NCBI GenBank assembly: GCA_033816765.1
Contig: CM066291.1
Coordinates: 3,038,001-3,102,000 of the forward strand
DNA length: 64,000 nucleotides
Origin: Nothopassalora personata
Taxonomy: Eukaryota > Ascomycota > Dothideomycetes > Mycosphaerellales > Mycosphaerellaceae
Reading direction: 5' to 3'
Every line of letters begins with the position of its first letter. Positions within the stretch are counted from its first letter, which is position 1. The notes under the pieces are model-generated. The model saw nothing but the letters and a program-made list of their open reading frames with translations, was not told the origin of the DNA and did no database searches. The position numbers and the translations under genes are program-made. Below, piece by piece: positions 32,970 through 43,775 of the stretch.

Positions 32970-33147
32970 TATAAGGGTAGTCTAGTCTATAGCTAACCCT
33001 TATATATAATATACGGCTATACTTAGCTTAGTAAGCCGCACGTAACGCGTTTACGTATACTAAGTAACGCGTATAGCGTCTATAGAAGAAGGTAAGCTTT
33101 AGTTTATCTACGATTAGAAGATCGTAGACGTGCTATATATTACGACA
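32970..33147 (+). repeat. LTR of second family, copy 3
   Basis: 178 bp similar to copies 1 and 2, preceded by a purine-rich AGAAGGGGAGG tract. It is the probable 3' LTR partner of copy 2, closing an element that has lost its pol and received the degraded chromovirus. Similarity of the DNA after the LTR (TCCCCTTATAG) to that after copy 2 suggests the repeat may extend about 20 bases further. Confidence 0.7.
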
Positions 33148-33165
33148 TCCCCTTATAGTTCTAAC

Positions 33166-34012
33166 AATACTATTATATTAAACTATTATAGTTAGTCTTT
33201 ATAACTATAGTATTCTCTTTATTCTTATAAGGAGCCTAGAAGCGGCCTCGTTCTTTAATTACTAGCTTTCTCCTCTACTCTCTAAATATAGTTAGTATCT
33301 CCTTAAGATCTAATCCTACTCTTAGACTTACTAGCGAGTTATATTATACTAAGACTTCATATCGCGTAGTGAGCTATAGGAGCGATAGGAATCTACAACA
33401 GGATCGAAAAGATCATTTACTGTAATATATGCCGTAAACGAGGTCTACTCTAGCCCGCAATATATGCTCAATGGTTTCTACCTGGCTACAAGGTCAGCCG
33501 TCTGCGAGGCCTCCATAGCGATTTCGCACGTAGGTTCGAAGTCTCCTCAACCAACATCGTCAAATGCCGCGGGATGCCAGGATTTCCCCTTTCTTGTGCT
33601 GCATGCGTTCAGCATGCCTCGCAGCTGCACGGGCCGGCATACCTGTACCGCGCCGCCACGCAATCCATTCACGGTCTCAGGATGCTTGTCGGTCCAAACT
33701 TTCTGAGGCACCATCAGCGCCGTCGAGCGGACCGTCTCGTTCATGGCTGGTACAGCTTTGAACTAGCCCTTGTGACACCGCCTTGTCGTGGTATGGAGTG
33801 GTTGTCGATTTGTTGCAAAGAGCGCTAGTGGATAATTGTAGTAATGCACAACATGCCATGGGCACCGTTGCTGCTCAGGGCATAAGATCCCCAGTGTCCA
33901 GAAGGAGATTCTGATACTCTGTGTATTTGCTCCTGAAAAGATCCAGAATTGCGTGCCAATCTTGAGCATCTGTATCACGCGACCCATCGCGCCAGCGGCC
34001 AATTCTGCCAGC
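33166..34012. other. Transition from transposon block to gene DNA
   Basis: AT-rich to about 33,380, then normal composition. No gene recognised; it includes the promoter region of the methyltransferase. Confidence 0.45.
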
Positions 34013-35296
34013 ATGACGCAGAATTTCCAAGCAACGCAGCCGCAGAACGACAGGCTTGTCAAGTTCGCTGGGAGAAACTTCTCACGTTTCTCGTTGGAGC
34101 ACAGCATAAATTGCTTACCAGTAGACGAGGTATGTTTGAGACTGCTGGTCGTAAGGACAGAAGCACCGCAGTGCATTCAAGCACATAGCAATTTGGTGGG
34201 CTCACGCAGCCGTAGCCCGCAGAGGACAACATCAACGAAGCGAACGACATCTTCCGCCAACTTCTGGGGCGTGCAGTCCTGCCTCGACTACGACTGAGTG
34301 AAATAGATGAGCCACAAATCCTGGAGTGTGGGTTTCAAAAAGCAGCTTGGATAGATGACATCCTTGATGCTTGTCCAGATGCCTGGGTACGTGTCTCCCA
34401 ACAGCTTGGTCGTTACCTTCCTGTGCAGCTGTGCACTGCTGTGCCTAGTGCAGTATCAATGCCAGGGCTGACAGACGCACTATAGGTCGTAGGTATCGAC
34501 ATATTCACCGGCCAAGGCACCGGCGATGACTCAAGCGAGGAAGATGAAGATGAAGATGATGAAGATCGACCCGACTTTTTCGTCAAGAAGAGATGGAACC
34601 TCAATGCCTCGTTTCGAACTAGCCATGACTCCGATCTTCGACCCGAGACGTTCCATCTCATCAATAGTCGTTTCCTAGCTGACGGAATCAACACTGGTCG
34701 CTGGGAGACATTTGTCCGAGAGCTGAGAAGTCTTCTCAAGCCTGGGGGATGGCTACAGATGGTTGAGATACACATGCTCTTCCAGTCCGACAGCGGAAGA
34801 AGCACAACATATCTGGAACGGTGGTATCAGATGTATCAGCAATGTCTGACGACAATGGGCAAAGACCCACGCATTGGTCGACAGCTCCAGCGACTACTCG
34901 AAGATGCAGGCTTTGAGCATATCCATCACATCGTCCATCGACTTCCGATAGGCTCCTGGATAGAAGGTGCGTATAAGCGGCCCAAGTCTCTTTGATGCTG
35001 GCATTCACTGACAGCACCAGGTAAGGAAAGTCTGGGCATCCAGGCTCGTGATCTTGTGACGAGCATGTTACGATCTGCTTCTCTTTGGCCGTTCCTCCGC
35101 ATCCATCAGCCGCCTTTGACGCCGGTGGATTATAATGCCTTGATCACTGGAGCGCAGCAGGAGCTTCTGCGGGAGGACCTCAAGCTGTATCTCAACGTGT
35201 GAGTACTGTCATGGTTTTTGAGCTTTAACTGGAACCTTACCTGACTTGCGTTCAAGCTATGTTGCCTACGGCAGAAGACCGAGCCGTAGACGCTAA
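34013..35296 (+). CDS. SAM-dependent methyltransferase (LaeA/UMTA-like)
   Basis: Five exons: 34013-34129, 34225-34386, 34486-34966, 35021-35198 and 35257-35296, with introns of 95, 99, 54 and 58 nt; the sum is 325 residues in frame. The second exon carries the SAM-binding region (QILECGF...AWIDDIL) and the third opens with VVGIDIFTG, so an intron splits the Rossmann motif. LKPGGWLQMVEIH is the post-motif strand typical of class I methyltransferases related to fungal secondary-metabolism enzymes. The glycine motif is weaker than usual (ECGFQK), so activity is not assured. An acidic low-complexity insert of about 15 Glu/Asp/Ser follows the second strand. The gene lies just outside the RIP block and shows no RIP-type stops. 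Substrate unknown. Confidence 0.7.
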
Positions 35297-37301
35297 GAGT
35301 GGCTCATACAGGTTCTCATTGGCATCACATCGAGCCTGAGACCATGGACGCTATGAGGTCTTTCAACAAGGCGTCCTCGTGATTCGTCTCTGGCAGTGTA
35401 TACAAAACCGCTCTTCCTTCTTCAGCGACCATGCACAGAGATAGGAGTGTTCTTCGCCTGCTTTCCGTCACTCGCACACATGCCAGCAGTTCGAGCGTCG
35501 TGCCTGACATAGTGAGAGCCCTCGAATGCCGTGGTCTCGGTGGAGTGATAGCTTAAGTATCATCACACAGCCTCATAGTGCGACACGGGCTACACCAGAT
35601 AGCCGGCAGCTCGTGAAGCGAGGAGTTGCTGGAGGTTGAATCGACAGAAGGGGTCGTTCCTCGAGAGCATATTGCTGCCGGCTTTAGCACGTGTCCGCGC
35701 TTCGGTGCGTGTCGTGTAGCTTGATATTGGTGGCCGTTTGGTCAGCTTTCGATGCCAGGACGTGCGTTCATTCATTCACAAGCGATTGCTACGATCAAGG
35801 GAAAGAGGAAGGAGAAGGAGGATCAGAAATGAAGTTGGCATAAGCTCAGGCGCTTCGAAGGTATGCCGCTTCCTAGCCACATTGGTGGGATTCCCAGCAC
35901 AATGGTAACCTACTGAACTGGTTACAGAGGACCCATGAACCTTACGACGACGATGCAAAGTCGGCGCACGCAGAAGGCACAAGTTGTTGAGGACTACGCA
36001 ACAAGTACATCAATCCGTTCTCCTCGAGGCGATGGTTCCGCTGTTGCTGACTCGAGACCCGCAGTTAATATATAATCAAAGTGTCTGCTGTTCGCGCCAC
36101 GGATGTAGTCGCTGTTTCTTCCCGGATGGCTCGTCGTTCCTGAACTTTATTATTTTCCTCGTTAGTAATGAGCGTTTCGGGGAGATGACGGCCCCGCCCA
36201 TGTCGCATATCGTGTTGATCATGTTACTTAAGCTTTGAACCTCTTGCGATGACTGCCACTTGAGCAGTCGCATGTAGCGCTTGACCGACTGCCGAAAGAG
36301 CAGCCGAATAGAAGAATATGTATTCCTGCACCGTCGTGTCAAAGGGCACTTGCCTACAAAATTGTTCTGCTCCAGCTGTTTATGAACATGGCAAGAGACA
36401 TACATACTGTAGTCGCTGTTACCCCACTTTGCGGATCTCAACACTGCTCATAGCGGTCCAAAACAGCACGAGATGCCATACTGAGTAATTTACACGCACT
36501 ACCGGAGACATGGTCACGACATCCGCGCAACACCGGCATCCAAAGCGCCGGGTCGGCGGTCCGATGCATCCTAGTTGCTCGCATGTGAAGACAAGGGATC
36601 CCAGCTTGTTGAGAAAAGCTAAGCTCGTCAGAGTCGTTGATCAAAGTTCAAATCAAGCTACATGTAAAGATGATCAGCGTCGAACAGTCGACTAAAGCAT
36701 CTGCGTGTTACGAGTGACCTTGAGCGCAACCTGATCACCAACTTCGAGCACTCCAGGCAGCTCGTGGCGTATATGACAGCGAGGGATTGAGGCCTAAACA
36801 GTCCAGGGCGAACGATGAATAGCACGCTCAGCCTGCTTGTAACGCACAGTAGCACTTCGTGAATCTGTCAAATATGACTACCAGCCATCCAATGCTTGAT
36901 AACGAGTAGCACATACGAACATGCCGCAGCGTCTACGGTATGCTAACGAGACCTACTCCTAGCAATGGCCTGGTAGCTTACCGAAGACTCTGGTCCCGAG
37001 GGGGGCTCATTTCCATCGTGATAGTGATACACTGCCTCCACTCAAGGTACCTGCACCATAAGCAACATAATGGAAAGTAATCGAATGCGACACCAGTACC
37101 GACGAGAGACTTTCTCATACCCTCGCGATCTATCATTACACGCAGCAGCAGCAGAGCTAGCTCACACCACCAACCCATTCAGTGCCACAGCATCCCATCA
37201 GCGTGACATATCCTAGCTCACCACACAAGAACGCCGACGCTACCATACAAATGCACTTCATGCCCAAGTCTCAGAGCAGTCCCTATCCTCAGATGATTTG
37301 C
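35297..37301. other. Two-kilobase gene-poor region
   Basis: I see no gene that I can support. Open frames of up to 122 codons exist (36076-36444 on the minus strand, 84 codons on the plus strand at 35984) without motifs or introns that extend them. The right end is the 3' flank of the nucleoporin gene. Confidence 0.4.
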
Positions 37302-40300
37302 CTATCTGTAATTAAGCCGCTGCCTGATCCCCTCCGCGACCTGTCTCCACCCCTGCTCCAAATTTCCTCTGACCAGCGAGTCAACACATTGCCTCACAGT
37401 CTCCTCGTTCTCCTCGCTGCCGAACAGAACTCTCTCACCACTCCTCTCACTCGAATCCAGCCACTTCTGCAGTAGGTACACCATCTTGTTTGCGATGATC
37501 TTTCTCTTCGATCCGACGAAGGGATGCTCATTGCTGTAGTATAGCTGCTCCAACGCCGGAAGGAGCGTTTCGTGTGGAATCTCCAGATCCAGGAAGATAT
37601 CGACAGCCCAGTTGAGCGGTGGTCGTCGTTGCTCGGGCTGCTCGTATGCATACTTCTCCAGCATGGGCAGTAAAGTGTGGATCGGAAACGTTGCGCTCGA
37701 CGTGTGAAGACGCCGTCCAAGCTCGCGCACTTTGTCACCGACTGCTTCCCAGGGAGCTCGCGCATTGCCGTAGAAGGCGGGCGCTTCGTCGTTGGTCTGT
37801 TGGATAAGTGCGGACCAGGAGCTGCGGATATCGGCGGGATTGCGGTGGTCGGCGACTTGGTAGAGAACGATACACAGGTCGTGATAATTTGCTGCGTCGG
37901 CGTATTGGTTGTAGAGTTCTTCGACTGCGAGAATGCCGCCGTTGAGAATGTCAATGTGGCGGGCGCGGGATTCGTCGTTGAGACGGGACTCGGAGCGGAT
38001 GCGCTGAAGGAGCTCGTCTTGAACGGTGGCGATTTCGAGGAGGTCGGAGATCTCGCGGAGAAGCTTCTGCTTGTTTTGGCGGGAGTCGGTGAGGGTTGTT
38101 TGGCGGGTGCTGGCGTTTGTGCGTGCGCGGGAGAGGTAGCTGATACGATCTTCGAGTGTCAGGCTCTGGAAGCTCGAACGGGCGATGTCGAGCTGCACTT
38201 CGGCGGCTTGGAGGTAGTCATTGTGGTGTGCGAAGTAGCGCCAGAGGAGATCTGCGTGGCCGCGGAATTCGACGGCCTTCTTCTTGAGGTACTCCACAAC
38301 GTAAGGATTGCCAATCTCAAGAAGGCGCTGCGGCTGATTGAGACCACCCTCACCTGCGTTGCAGTACCAGTCATAGAGCTCAGTGAGGAAGACGATATCA
38401 TCGGAATTGTCGATTATGTCGTAAGCCTCACTTCGCCTCTTCATCGCCAGAGAGAATCTGCCGTCCACGACTTCGGGCTCGTTTCTCGTGTCGAGCTCGA
38501 GCTGTTCTATCGTCTTGAAGACGAGGTGGTAATATTGGAGTCGGGTACTGTAAGCGGCCGCTCTCTCGTCGTTGGGCGGCATGCCATCTCGTACGTAAGC
38601 CAAAGCCCGTTTCGACTTGTCCTGCTCCTGTGCTACTGCCAAGCACAGCTGGACAGCGCCAGCGTAGAAGGCCATCCGGCAATAGCTCTCCACCGCAAGC
38701 TTGACATTCTCATACGACAGGCTGGCGGCGACCTTCTGAAACAGCTTGATGCTCTGATTGAGTAACTGTCGAGCGTCTTCGCTTTGTGCACCTTGCTCCT
38801 CTGCTTTCTTGATCTGCTCGAGCGCTTTAAAGATGACCACATCATCGGCGCTGCAAAAGCTGCCACATCGCCGGCGTAGTCCCTCGGCTACCGCATCAAC
38901 GTTACTACCGTTGCTGATGTTCCGATTGACGATGGCCTTGACAAGCTCTTTCGCAAGATCGCGTCCGGCAGCGGTTGTGAACAGCGACTCGAAGGTGAGT
39001 TCCCGCACCTTTCGCTTGCTATCATCTTGTAGTATAGCCAAGATCTCATCGAGCTTCTCATCAAACAGCATGAGTACGAAACTGATGCCTTCGCTTATGC
39101 TATTCACCAGTTGTAGCAGGCCATGCATGTATTGATGCTCGCCTTGGGTGGCAATCTCCTCTGCACGCGACGCCGCACGGGTCATAGCCTGAGGTCCAGC
39201 TAGACCTTCGATGAAGCTTTTGTTGCGTTCGAGGAAGTCCCGCAGCGAAGTCAGGCTGAGCTGGATCTTCTTCAGCTCGTCGACGCCGATTGTGGACACC
39301 AGCTGAGCGCCCGCGCCAGGCTTCGCAACGTCGTTGATGATGGGCTGTTTCCATATCGATCGTACCATTCGTGCGATGTAGAAGGCCGTGCCGTCATGTC
39401 TCGCACTGGCACGAACAGCGTTCGTAGGGTTGTCACCGCTGTCGACATTTGCGTTGTAGTCAGGACGCCCTCCGTGCTCGATGTAGGCTTTTCGTGCCTT
39501 TTCAAGGACTTCAGGTTCAGTGATGGTCGCTACGCGGTTCTCTGCCACATCGACCCCCTGCCCACAAGCGACAGCCAGTGCAGTAGCAGATGTTTCGGTC
39601 CGGCCATATGTACGCACAAAGCGCTTGATGTCGCCCTCAACACCCTCCTCGTCGGTCGAACCATACTTTAGCATTGCAGCAAAGACATCGACAAGTCTCC
39701 TCCGGCGAATGATCTGCACACCGGCCATAGTGACAATGGCAAACTCGGACGACTCGTGGTCGAACTGCACCGCAAGCTCGTTGCCAAAACCCTGAGGCGC
39801 TCCGTTGGCTTGGAATGGCTTTCCCATAGGCATGACCTGGGCTAATGTTGACGGCAGATTGATCCACTGACCAAACTCGGCGTATTTCGTGTTGGCTGCG
39901 GCACCGGTTTGATTCGCCATGCGAGCTGTATCTGTAGCCGTCAAGAACACTCTATCTTTGCGTTGCGGGTCCGTGGGATCTTCTCCGAATGCCATCCAGT
40001 AGCCCGGCGCATAGCGAAAGGCTTTGTGCATGCCATCGAGGTATCTTGTGTTGGTGTCGACCTGTTCAGGTTGCTGCCCGTAGGGTGTCATTGCTGTCGT
40101 GTGATTGGGTTGCTGTGGCGGCTGCGGTGCGGCTGGGTCTTTCGGGGGATATCTGATGTGCAGAATCTGTGCACTTGAAGGTGGATTGTCGGCGCTCGCA
40201 TCGTAGCCGTAGCCTCGAGTCAGGGAAAGGTACAGTCGGCAGCCTGTGCTGGTGGTGGCGACAAGGGCCACCTTTCCAGCTTCCGCGCGTGATATCGCAC

Positions 40301-41399
40301 TGATGCCCACGAGCTTGACATCTCTACCGGTAAGGAGCTCTGTGCGGTGGTTGAAGTGACCTGTATTCTGCAACAATCCGGCAAGCGGGCGCCTGAGTGA
40401 ACTCTCCAGTCTGTCCTTGATCAAGTAGACCTTGATCTCACTGGCAGTGTTCAAAGTATACATTAAATTCCTCGAATCGTCAATGACCATCTGTGTCACG
40501 TATGTGGTCTTGGCAGGTGATCCAAAGATGGATCCCACCAGCATCAGGTTCTCCGGCACAAAGCTCATGGTAGCCTTCGTGTGACATATCCGGCTCGTCT
40601 TCCCTCTGAACCACCCTTCATCTTGCTGGTATTGAAACTCGTAGATATCCTCAGATGCACTTCCAGCGAAGAAGATGCGCCCTGTCTGTTCCGACGCGGT
40701 GATGTACTGGACACCAATTCCTCGCACCGGAATGGTCATGCGCGTGTTGTACAGCGCAACAGTCTGCGCGCCGGTAGACGTGGTCTGCGCAGCCACGCCC
40801 AGCAGCAGCATCTCCGTAGCGGTGCAGACGACTATCAGGTGCTTGATGTCCTCGACGAACACACCAGGCTTTGGCTTAACCAGCTTGACGGCTGTGATGG
40901 GCTGCGAATTCTCCTCCCAGCCAATGATTTCAGGGTGCGGCAGTGTGTAGTCCCACAGATACAGACAGTTGTCCAGCGCCACCCAGGCATGCGTCAGAGT
41001 CGGGAACACACCCATCTGGTTGTCCATGCTCGCATGGTTCGCCTGCTCCAGCAATCGCGGTGGCAGATCGTGCATCTTCAGCTTCTGAAAGGGCAGCCAT
41101 GCCTGTCCCGAAGGCAGCTCATACTCTCCACTGACACCTTGAGTGATGTAGTCCTCTAGCGCCGGGTATTTCAGGTCGCCGTCCAGGGCAGCGTTGATTG
41201 TTTTGGCGGCGCGTTCGACATTCGACTCTTGTTGTGTTGCGCTGGTCGTCGCACTCGATTCCACCTGTTGCGGCTGGAGGTTCTGCCGCAGACTCGCGGC
41301 GTTGGCAGCGAATATCGTCTGGCCTTGCGGCGCGGGTGTGACGGTGAATGCGCCTGGAAGTGGGCGCTGGGGAGTCTGAAGCCCTGCAGCGGCTGCCAT
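37302..41399 (-). CDS. NUP170: Nucleoporin Nup155/Nup170 family
   Basis: Single exon of 1,365 residues, the usual length of the family. After a Pro/Ala/Gln-rich N terminus (about 1-75) comes the N-terminal beta-propeller with YPALEDYITQG and LPFQKLKMHDLP, which are diagnostic for Nup155/157/170. The C-terminal two thirds are an alpha-helical solenoid (for example LYDWYCNAGEGG and FRGHADLLWRYFAHHNDY). Known role: inner-ring scaffold of the nuclear pore complex that connects the membrane to other nucleoporins. The gene is divergent from AIM41 with a common promoter region of about 310 bases. Confidence 0.93.
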   Translation of the reverse strand: MAAAAGLQTPQRPLPGAFTVTPAPQGQTIFAANAASLRQNLQPQQVESSATTSATQQESNVERAAKTINAALDGDLKYPALEDYITQGVSGEYELPSGQAWLPFQKLKMHDLPPRLLEQANHASMDNQMGVFPTLTHAWVALDNCLYLWDYTLPHPEIIGWEENSQPITAVKLVKPKPGVFVEDIKHLIVVCTATEMLLLGVAAQTTSTGAQTVALYNTRMTIPVRGIGVQYITASEQTGRIFFAGSASEDIYEFQYQQDEGWFRGKTSRICHTKATMSFVPENLMLVGSIFGSPAKTTYVTQMVIDDSRNLMYTLNTASEIKVYLIKDRLESSLRRPLAGLLQNTGHFNHRTELLTGRDVKLVGISAISRAEAGKVALVATTSTGCRLYLSLTRGYGYDASADNPPSSAQILHIRYPPKDPAAPQPPQQPNHTTAMTPYGQQPEQVDTNTRYLDGMHKAFRYAPGYWMAFGEDPTDPQRKDRVFLTATDTARMANQTGAAANTKYAEFGQWINLPSTLAQVMPMGKPFQANGAPQGFGNELAVQFDHESSEFAIVTMAGVQIIRRRRLVDVFAAMLKYGSTDEEGVEGDIKRFVRTYGRTETSATALAVACGQGVDVAENRVATITEPEVLEKARKAYIEHGGRPDYNANVDSGDNPTNAVRASARHDGTAFYIARMVRSIWKQPIINDVAKPGAGAQLVSTIGVDELKKIQLSLTSLRDFLERNKSFIEGLAGPQAMTRAASRAEEIATQGEHQYMHGLLQLVNSISEGISFVLMLFDEKLDEILAILQDDSKRKVRELTFESLFTTAAGRDLAKELVKAIVNRNISNGSNVDAVAEGLRRRCGSFCSADDVVIFKALEQIKKAEEQGAQSEDARQLLNQSIKLFQKVAASLSYENVKLAVESYCRMAFYAGAVQLCLAVAQEQDKSKRALAYVRDGMPPNDERAAAYSTRLQYYHLVFKTIEQLELDTRNEPEVVDGRFSLAMKRRSEAYDIIDNSDDIVFLTELYDWYCNAGEGGLNQPQRLLEIGNPYVVEYLKKKAVEFRGHADLLWRYFAHHNDYLQAAEVQLDIARSSFQSLTLEDRISYLSRARTNASTRQTTLTDSRQNKQKLLREISDLLEIATVQDELLQRIRSESRLNDESRARHIDILNGGILAVEELYNQYADAANYHDLCIVLYQVADHRNPADIRSSWSALIQQTNDEAPAFYGNARAPWEAVGDKVRELGRRLHTSSATFPIHTLLPMLEKYAYEQPEQRRPPLNWAVDIFLDLEIPHETLLPALEQLYYSNEHPFVGSKRKIIANKMVYLLQKWLDSSERSGERVLFGSEENEETVRQCVDSLVRGNLEQGWRQVAEGIRQRLNYR

Positions 41400-41712
41400 T
41401 GTCGCGATGGTGGGAGCGGGAGAAGTGGAGGATTTCCTGGGATGGAATGGCGCTGTGGTGGTGCTGCTATCGAAAGTGCGAAATGGTCGTCAAGTCGTGG
41501 CGCATCGTGAGGACGAGACGTGTGGTGGTGGTATATGAGTGCGCTGGTGTTTCGTGGTATTCTACTGTAGCTCTACAGCACTAATATTCTAAAGAGATCC
41601 AAGTTGGGGTTGGAGAACGCGTCGATTGTCCGAGCTTCACACGTCTTGTTCATCTTCTCCCGGCTCGAGACATACGAGAGGACGAAGCACCTCCACTTCC
41701 ACGTCGACCAAA
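41400..41712. promoter_or_regulatory. Divergent promoter region of nucleoporin and AIM41 genes
   Basis: About 313 bases between two start codons that point away from each other. No TATA box is obvious. The frame of the plus-strand gene is open back to 41626, so a slightly longer N terminus is possible. Confidence 0.5.
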
Positions 41713-42306
41713 ATGTCTCTCCGAATCACTCCATCACTCGTTAGAAGCAGACTATCAACCCGGCGACCACCGTCCTACATCTGCCCAACATGTCGCTCCA
41801 ACTCCACAGCAGCACCGCAGTCAGAAACACCGGCACCACCGCTCCTCCTCAAGCTCAAAGGCGACCTCAAAAGCGCCATGCGAGCCAAAGACACGAACCG
41901 TCTCAACGTCCTGCGCAGCTTGATCTCCGACGTCAACAACTCGACCAAGACATCCAACCCCATCAAGACAGACATGCAGCTCGTGTCTCTGCTGCGGAAA
42001 CGAGCAGCCGCAGCCAAGGAAGCCGGCAATGAATTCAAGGCTGCGGGGAGAGATGATCTAGTCGAGAAGGAAGAGGCCCAGGCTGCTGTGTTGGACGAGT
42101 ATGCTGGCAGTGTGGAGACTATGTCGGCGAATGATATCAAAGATGCTGTTAATAAAGTCATCGAAGAAGCCAAGGCCGTGGCTCAGGGCAAGATCAACAT
42201 GGGAGATGTGTTGAAGAAGCTGATGGGTGCGGGAGGCAGTCTCGAAGGTAAGCCTGTCGATCGGTCGGAAGTGGCGAGGGCTGTGAAGCAGGCGTTGGGT
42301 CAATGA
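41713..42306 (+). CDS. AIM41: Mitochondrial GatB/YqeY-domain protein, Aim41
   Basis: Single exon, 197 residues. I chose the ATG at 41713 because it begins a typical mitochondrial presequence (MSLRITPSLVRSRLSTRR, basic and without acidic residues). The YqeY domain follows from about residue 45: LKGDLKSAMRAKDTNRLNVLRSL, then a helical region with DLVEKEEAQAAVLDEY and the C-terminal DRSEVARAVKQAL. Known relatives: yeast Aim41 and bacterial YqeY, similar to the tail domain of GatB amidotransferase subunits; the exact mitochondrial role is not established. Confidence 0.88.
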   Translation: MSLRITPSLVRSRLSTRRPPSYICPTCRSNSTAAPQSETPAPPLLLKLKGDLKSAMRAKDTNRLNVLRSLISDVNNSTKTSNPIKTDMQLVSLLRKRAAAAKEAGNEFKAAGRDDLVEKEEAQAAVLDEYAGSVETMSANDIKDAVNKVIEEAKAVAQGKINMGDVLKKLMGAGGSLEGKPVDRSEVARAVKQALGQ

Positions 42307-42455
42307 AGTGTCGGAGAGGGCCATGCCCCAGCTTCATCACCTCGCACTCTCGGACTGTACAACACATCACAAGACCTTCAACCCAAACCGCAGCATCTCT
42401 AAATCACATTTCCAATGTCCCAGCCTCATCCCTATGCCGAAACCCCTCCTTCGCA

Positions 42456-42472
42456 CCCCCCCCCCCCCCCCC
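42456..42472. repeat. Homopolymer C run (17)
   Basis: Seventeen C in a row, inside the 3' flank of AIM41. Length is likely to be unstable and prone to sequencing error. Confidence 0.85.
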
Positions 42473-42520
42473 AACCACAACAACCCAGACTTACCCAACG
42501 GCTCCCACCTCTGCCCCATC

Positions 42521-43110
42521 CTATAGTTCAACAGCCTCTCCTCCGGTACCGCCGCCGTCACACCCTGATAATGCTATTGATACGCTGCCCTCGCATTCTT
42601 CTTCGCAGTCGCCAAATTGGTACTCGACCCACCTCATACCCATCCCAACGACGATTTTCCCATGCCAGAGAGGATCTGTAGAGCGGAACCGTACCGGCCA
42701 AGGGGATTCATCACGCCATCCAACAAGCCCGGATAAGGGCGCTTCCCACTCCTCCAAATCTAGATCAATCAGGATGACTTTTGCATCCGGTTGACTCTCT
42801 ACCAGCTCCCACCAAAACACCATATAAGGCACACCTGTCACTGCGCCAATATGTTCCAGCAAGTTATCAAAATCCTCTCTCCCATAGCCTGCTTTAGCTC
42901 TGGCACCTGTCCTTCTGAGTCTATAGTCCTGTGCCTCAGTCTACATTTCGCAGTCTTGTACATTTCGACGTAAAAATATTACTGAAGTGGTAGGTGGGAT
43001 ATCCCCAAATTGTGAGCGCTTCTTGCATGCAGAGCGTTTCGGCCCGGGGCATTGCGAGGCGCAGTACCTGCATTGGCACTACTCTCTTGCAGCGGTGGCG
43101 GTTGATGGCT
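42521..43110 (-). pseudogene. Broken sulfotransferase-like P-loop gene
   Basis: On the minus strand, blocks of a fungal sulfotransferase-like family appear in order but in different frames: MQEALTIWGYPTYHFSNIF at about 42,985-43,045, then DCEM-stop-TEA near 42,941, then GREDFDNLLEHIGAVTGVPYM and VESQPDAKVILIDLDLEEWE down to about 42,740. The TAG at 42941-42943 stands where the family has Trp. At least one frameshift separates the first and second blocks, the P-loop is damaged, and the C-terminal part after LEEWEAP is not recognisable. I take it as a pseudogene; the family call is from memory of the motifs. Confidence 0.6.
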
Positions 43111-43186
43111 CTGTCGGGGGCGTGAATATGGACCTGGCGCCAATGCGGGCGTAGTCCGTTTGGGAGGCAATGGAGGCAAAGGAGGT

Positions 43187-43205
43187 GGGGGGGGGGGGGG
43201 GGGGG
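43187..43205. repeat. Homopolymer G run (19)
   Basis: Nineteen G in a row, just beyond the 5' side of the broken sulfotransferase-like gene. Confidence 0.85.
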
Positions 43206-43775
43206 CGCGGTTGTGGGAGGTGAGGTGGAAGGTGAGGCGGAGGAAAGAGAAGGGATGTTTAGTGTGTGGGCGTGGCTATGACATCAATATCCACTATCGT
43301 CCAGCTGGCTGTCATCAATATTTGATCTGGCTGCCCTGAACTTAACGACAGCGCGCACCGCACTGGCAAAGCCCTTGAAAACCTTCGAGGATGATTATTA
43401 GGCCTACCTCCTAGGGCTCTCACAACACCCTGTGTTCCGAGGTCCATCGAGAACGAAAGACATGATGAATGTGGTGCACATCCTTTCGAACGACTCGCAG
43501 ACCTTTGTACGACGTCGTTCTTGCCGACATGCGAAATCCCCACCGAGGCATTTCCTTTCCCTGCGGGGAATGCGTGTGGCTGGCCGACGATCTTCTTCTC
43601 GTACACATTATGCCCTCGTACTCCTGTAGGATGAAGAACTTCCGAAGGACGGCAGACACCTCAGGAGAGGTCTACCTCGAGCTTGACAATATCCTTTTCA
43701 TCAGGCAAGCGGTCGCACTTCCCATCACAAGAGACAACTATTCACTTCATTTCGCGCTAATCGGATCTGAAAAGC
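43206..43775. other. Gene-free region, promoter of the acyl-CoA synthetase
   Basis: No gene recognised. A plus-strand frame of 106 codons (43469-43789) overlaps the first exon of the next gene in another frame and has no motif. Confidence 0.4.

Larger units (their letters stand above)
22600..33380. repeat. RIP-degraded nested transposon block
   Basis: About 10.8 kb in which CA and TG dinucleotides are scarce and TA is everywhere, and where conserved Trp and Gln codons of transposon proteins appear as TAG or TAA. That is the signature of repeat-induced point mutation (CpA to TpA). At least two LTR families are nested here. 22,600-23,685 is too decayed to identify. Confidence 0.85.

Noticed and set aside
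36076..36444. 122-codon minus-strand ORF in the gene-poor region
   Set aside because: No recognisable domain and no supporting introns or flanking exons.
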